NCBI GenBank assembly: GCA_037957365.1
Contig: JARHVA010004090.1
Location: 1,592,001 to 1,656,000 of the forward strand
Origin: Torreya grandis
Taxonomy: Eukaryota; Streptophyta; Pinopsida; Cupressales; Taxaceae
Length of the DNA: 64,000 bases
Reading direction: 5' to 3'
In this document: in pieces, positions 59,318 to 64,000 of the stretch
How the letters are laid out: each line of letters begins with the position of its first letter
Position numbering within the stretch: position 1 is the stretch's first letter
Translations under genes and position numbers: made by a program
The notes under the pieces: generated by a model
Told to the model about the DNA's origin: nothing
The model's input: only the letters and a program-made list of their open reading frames with translations
Databases searched by the model: none

Positions 59318-60119
59318 CCTATTGATGATTATAAATGAACCAATAGTGCTCTTAGTGTTTATAGAACACTTCTCATTTTAAACTTTAGGAAATTCAAAGC
59401 ATGAGTTGCAAGTTTTGACAATCTAGATCTCTGTGGTGAAATAGAAGTAGAGTAAGATAAACTGTTCCATAATATTTATATGATTTGGTGGTTGGGAGCC
59501 ACCTTGGTCTATTCTTTCTATATTATAGAGAATCTATGTGGATATTTAGTGAATTATATTCTAGATTTAATTTACAGACTAATCTAAATGGATATTTATA
59601 TTGAAGCTAAAACTAAAGAGATCCATTGTAAAAAAGGAGAAAAAACAAGGGTAAGGCAGAAAAGAAACAAGTGATTGCCTTTTTTAGTCTCAAAAATTAT
59701 GAAAAAGCATCAATTACAACTGAGTATGTATTCAACTAATATATAATGCAACTTATCTTAAGCTCAAATTCCACTATATATTAGGCAAACTTTAAAGGAC
59801 AATGTAAAGATTCACAAATAAGAACTAAGTCTACTTTAAGGATTTACTACTAAAATCAAATAACATTCACACACCTGAATATAGATCAAAATGAAATTGA
59901 TCAAAACCTAATATCTTCCAACTAATCTAGCATATGCACAAATTAGAAACATTGTGATTAGAAAATGCAACTCAAAATTCAAAAACACCATTCAAATTCA
60001 AGACATCTACTAGTAATTGAGAAAAAATATATATTAGCAATTGACATATCAAAAATAGACAATCCTTGTATAATTCCTTGATTATATTAATTGCTTCAAG
60101 TGTACAAAATTGATCAAAA

Positions 60120-60156
<37 letters not shown>

Positions 60157-60404
60157 ATGGTAATACATGCATTTATAGAAATATTAGGTAGTATACTGGT
60201 CAATTACAAAATATAGGTGTACAAAGATAAGGACAACTATCATTATAAGTTATAAAATACACGTGTTTTTCCCAATCATATTGACCTAGAGGCAAGTATG
60301 CTAAAAAAGTAGCACATGCCTTTACAATGGAATATTCTATTTCAAAAGTTAAAAAAATCTATAAAATATAATATTACTTAATTTGATAGTGGGGCCTTTG
60401 AATG
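59318..60404. other. AT-rich stretch with a TC microsatellite
   Basis: No gene or LTR partner seen. It includes the (TC)14 run at 60123-60150. Confidence 0.5.
60123..60150. repeat. (TC)14 microsatellite
   Basis: An uninterrupted TC dinucleotide run. Confidence 0.98.
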
Positions 60405-63400
60405 TCATTGCTAGAGGATGTTCATGGCTTTAACATGTTGCTCATCAACAAGATCTAGATCCAAAATAGGCTTCATGATACACTCCTCTTCTTAATCTGC
60501 CAAGTCATCAAGTTCCCTATCGTTCTTAGCCATGGCGTATTTAATGATCCTAGCTTCATCTATCATTTCTCTTGCATTGAATATCATGTCTATGATCTTA
60601 TTGTTATCAGCCCTAGATTTGCCTTAGGTTTTTGATTTGATTTTTTAGGTTACCAAAGTAGCCCTATGCTTAAATTCTTCATCACTTCTGATTCTAAGGA
60701 TAGTGGGTTGTGCAAGATATGTGATCATGGTCCCAAAAAGTTGCTCAATTCTTGTAATTAGTTCTTTATCATCTTTCATGAGTCTCCCCACATTATTGTA
60801 CCAAGCAATGAAACCTTGAACCTTGTCAACCACAATTCCTAGAATTGGGCTCAAGTATCCGAAATTAATGGTTTTGAATCTTGGGATCTATTTCCTTGAT
60901 CGAATGTTGAGAAGTTGGCCTATTTTATCCTCTAAGGCTTGCCATTGGGTGATTAATCTCTTTAAAAATGCACACTACCCTTCTAATGCACTTTGCCTTA
61001 GTTTCATTATTTTTAGTTCCTCAAACATGTCATAAAATGACTCATCAATCATTTTGTCATTACCTCAGGCACTGATAGAATTTCTTGTGTCTACAAGTTT
61101 TATTTTTCTCTTTCCAAATTTAAGATCCTCTGCTTCATCCTCTAGACTCTAGCTTTGGCCTATGCTGATTGGGCCTCAATCAAGATTTCCACATCCTCTT
61201 CATGAATGGTTGCCTCACCAAGCTATTGGCATCCCATAGGGCTTAATCCCACAAAGGGCTCCACCTTTTGAAAGGTGAATTCCTCTATTCTAACCAAAAT
61301 ATTCCTTGTTGTAATCATTCCCAATCCAACTATTTTAGGGTTGAACTAGATGGTAGTGACTGGCTTCTTAAACATGGAAAGTTTTGAGAACTCCACACCT
61401 GAGCTAATTGATACTTTAGGAACATCCATATTCTTTCCTTTTGGTCCTTAGGCGACCAAAATTTTTCTTTATTATTTCTCTTTCACCATATCCCTAATCT
61501 ATGTCTTTATGTCATCTTGTATCTCAACATCATCAACCCTTGTCATGGCCCATAAATGAGAAAGATAAGGAATATTTTGTAACTTTCTTTAAATAAACTA
61601 GTCAATAATGACTAGTCCATGAATTAGGAATTCATCACTGAAGAGATTGATTTCACTGGTGGGGTGACTGACATTCAATCTTGGTATCTTCTTTGGTCCA
61701 ATAGGGACCAGTGTTATCTCTACCCTCCTCTTTTCTTGGGATACCATAGGGACAAACTCTTTTCCTTTATCTTCTTTGGGATCTACTTTCCTGTCTGAGT
61801 CATAGGTCTCTACAATTTCCTTGAGGGCACCCTCAAGTGTTTCCTTTAGATCTAAGGCTATCATATCCAAATATTTTACTAGAGAAGGTGGGATTTTGGG
61901 AAGTGCTGAATGTGGGAGGGCCTCCCTAGGTCTCTCTTCCAATCTCACTTATCCCAATTTCTCCTTGCCCTTGTCTTGTTCATCTTTATTTTGCATAATT
62001 TGCCCTTGAGGCTGTGGTAATGGATGTTCTACCTAGGGCTGATTTTGGGCTATCCCAAATGGTCTAGGTATCAAGTGGCACTACAAAGGATGATTTTTTC
62101 AAGCTTCTCCTGAGGGCTTGTCATATTTGGTTAACATGTGTTCAAGCTTAATGTTGTGGCCTTAGATCTTGACATGTACTTCTTCATAATATCTAGCTTT
62201 AATATAAATGGTGTCATGAACACCTAATTGATGTACATATTTAGTATTTGGGAGTTTCTTGTCCTTCAAGTGGCTGGCCACTATACCCTTAGGATACCCC
62301 ATTTTAAGTTCATCAAGTTCAAAACTAAATGAATCCTAGCGTCTAGCCATCGTCTCAACCTGTTTCAAGTCCTAGAGTATGGTCCTTTCAATGATTAGAG
62401 GGAAGGGGTGGATAAGTCCTTTATTTTTTCCATAAAAGTGCCATCAATGCTATGCAAGAATTGAGAAGCAATTTCTTGCTCAAATTGCTTGTTGGGAACA
62501 TAAACTATAAATTTATAAGGTTGGGATAAGATGCCCTCAATCCTAATGACTGCATAATTAGGGTAATACCAGATGTCCCCCATCATTTCCACATACTTCT
62601 TGATTAGTGGGTGAACCCTAGGTATAGAAACACCTATGATGGCCTCCGCTATGGGTGGATAAATGTAGTCATAAATAAATTTCATGTGATTCCTATACTT
62701 CAAGATATGTAATTTGGAATAGTAGTGGGAAATAGTATTTTTGTCATTTGGGGGCCAATTCCTAATACTAGGGAAGTTGATTGAGGTAAAAAGGGCATCT
62801 AATAGGTATGACATCATGTAAAATTGTTTGGAGGTCTTCAATTTTAATGGTAATGAATTATTTAGTGAGGAAGAAATTGATTAAATCTATGATTGGAGGG
62901 GTAAGATTTTTCTTCCAACATGAAATATAAAAAGGGAACCTAGATTTTGTTCACATAAGTAGTTAAAGGGGCTCCAAAGGCTCAGTTTAATAGGGTAATT
63001 ATAACCCAAATACCCTCCCTAAATTGGACTACTAGGATTTTTCCCTCAAATTCCCTAAAGATATGAGGGCCTTGGTGTAGTCAAGGTCTAAAGATAGATT
63101 CTAGGTCATGGTTGCTTGTCCACTCTTTGATCTTGGATAAATCCACATGGGAAAGAGGGAGCTTATAATATTTCTCAAATGATATAGGAGAAATATATGT
63201 TATTTCCTTAGAGCTTCCTTCCCTGGTGATCCATTAATTATTAATTCTATAGTCAACAAAGATGGGATCAAGGATGTCTATATAGTTTAGTACCTCAAGT
63301 TTTGTTTTGGCATGGTGAAGGCCAACCATCTAGACTACAATAAGGTCATAGTGCCTCCTACTTATAGTGGTGATTATTTGCTCCTATTTATAAATAGGTA

Positions 63401-63560
63401 ATAAATCCTCTACCATGAATAAGATCTTGGACCAATTCCTAATGCCTAAAATATTTAGGGTTACAATGTCTAATTTGGAGTCTTTAAAGATTTGACCTTC
63501 ATTATTTATTGACAAGTAGAGCTCAGTCTCTTCCTTCCATTATTGTTTATGAGTTGCCAT
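60405..63560 (-). pseudogene. Long decayed protein-coding frame of unknown identity
   Basis: The minus strand from an ATG at 63560 (MATHKQ, stop, WKEETELYLSINN) to about 60405 reads as one protein of about 1,050 residues, broken by scattered stops and at least two frameshifts. Open pieces are 62395-62841 (KQFYMMSYLLDALFTSI and YVEMMGDIWYYPNYAVIRI), 61598-61948 (charged, Pro-rich start) and 60645-60854 (LGIVVDKVQGFIAWYNNVGR). The first ~390 residues look globular. The middle is Lys/Glu/Pro-rich, and the last third is helical and acidic, ending near NDRELDDLAD. I recognise no domain. It is probably a repeat-family protein, perhaps an extra ORF of a large element whose ends lie outside the window. 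Plus-strand ORFs at 60823-61035 and 61821-62009 are shadows. Confidence 0.6.
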
Positions 63561-64000
63561 TCTCCCTATTCCCACAAATTTCTCACTCTATATTGCATAA
63601 TGATCTTTGTTAAATCTCTCTCATGCTCAAAAACATAATTAAGTTCTCTTAGGATCAAATCGTAACCAATTGAGTCTGTTTGGGTCACTTTTATGTACGG
63701 TTTATGGTTTTAGAGCTTTAATTGTAGAATATATCTAGGATTTGTATTATACATGCCTTAAATTTGATTTTAACCTTTGAATTTATACCTTTGCATTTTT
63801 GAGCCCACAAGAACTTGTAGTTTTTTAGTTTCTACTTGTATGGTATCTATGTGGCATCGATCTAGGCCTTTCATGGCATTTTTCATAAATGTCATTTGAG
63901 CACTAACCATTGGCATTTTAAAATAACTCTTTTATTTCACTTCATTGGATCAAAATATATGATTAGCGTGAGGTATTGATTATAGTATGGGCCCTTTCTT
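63561..64000. other. Sequence upstream of the decayed frame, nothing recognised
   Basis: No LTR end, PBS or gene is identified up to the window edge. It could be the leader of the element that carried the 60405-63560 frame. Confidence 0.4.

Noticed and set aside
1..64000. A functional multi-gene system or host gene
   Set aside because: All recognisable coding sequence belongs to decayed retroelements or unidentified broken frames. No intact multi-exon gene, splice-site-bounded domain, operon or RNA gene was found by eye. A gene with small exons could still be missed without gene-prediction or transcript data.

Overview
The window looks like intergenic DNA of a large-genome seed plant, most plausibly a gymnosperm (inference). 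It is very AT-rich, I find no intact host gene, rRNA or tRNA, and nearly all recognisable content is old, decayed LTR retrotransposons. LTR pairs differ by roughly 15-20% by eye, and pol frames carry many stops and frameshifts. The pol genes are plant Ty3/gypsy types, and two elements have primer-binding sites matching plant initiator-Met tRNA.

Left third (1-19139). A degenerate ~20-bp-unit minisatellite (630-875) and a perfect 24-bp-arm hairpin (1511-1562) precede a complete but dead minus-strand chromovirus (2650-8220). That element has LTRs, PBS, polypurine tract, gag, protease, RT/RNase H, integrase and a chromodomain. A second array of the same minisatellite family (8855-9245), a possible copia-type LTR remnant (10265-10788) and a long empty AT-rich stretch follow. 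A small LTR element without pol lies at 15153-18156.

Centre (19140-53353). This is a three-level nest. Element D is a minus-strand Tat/Ogre-like Ty3/gypsy element with 1.44-kb LTRs at 19140-20577 and 51912-53353. Its pol is split near the integrase C-terminus by plus-strand element C (25210-43279), a relative flanked by a perfect GTTAC duplication. The 5' LTR of C is itself split by element B (about 26151-30997). C has lost reverse transcriptase and RNase H. Both C and D carry, between pol and the 3' LTR, a decayed reading frame on the opposite strand. In C it shows aminotransferase-like plant mobile domain (PMD) blocks; in D the match is weaker. Each of the three elements also has its own reiterated near-palindromic motif in or near its LTRs.

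Right end (53354-64000). A minus-strand LTR element without pol (54443-59317) has a Met-type PBS, a decayed unidentified frame and an unusual C19/GC-rich island. Beyond a (TC)14 microsatellite lies a decayed, unrecognised minus-strand frame of about 1,050 codons (60405-63560).

I see no functional gene system here. The most interesting material is the nested architecture, the antisense PMD-like frames, the pol-deleted element, and the unidentified long pseudo-ORF.
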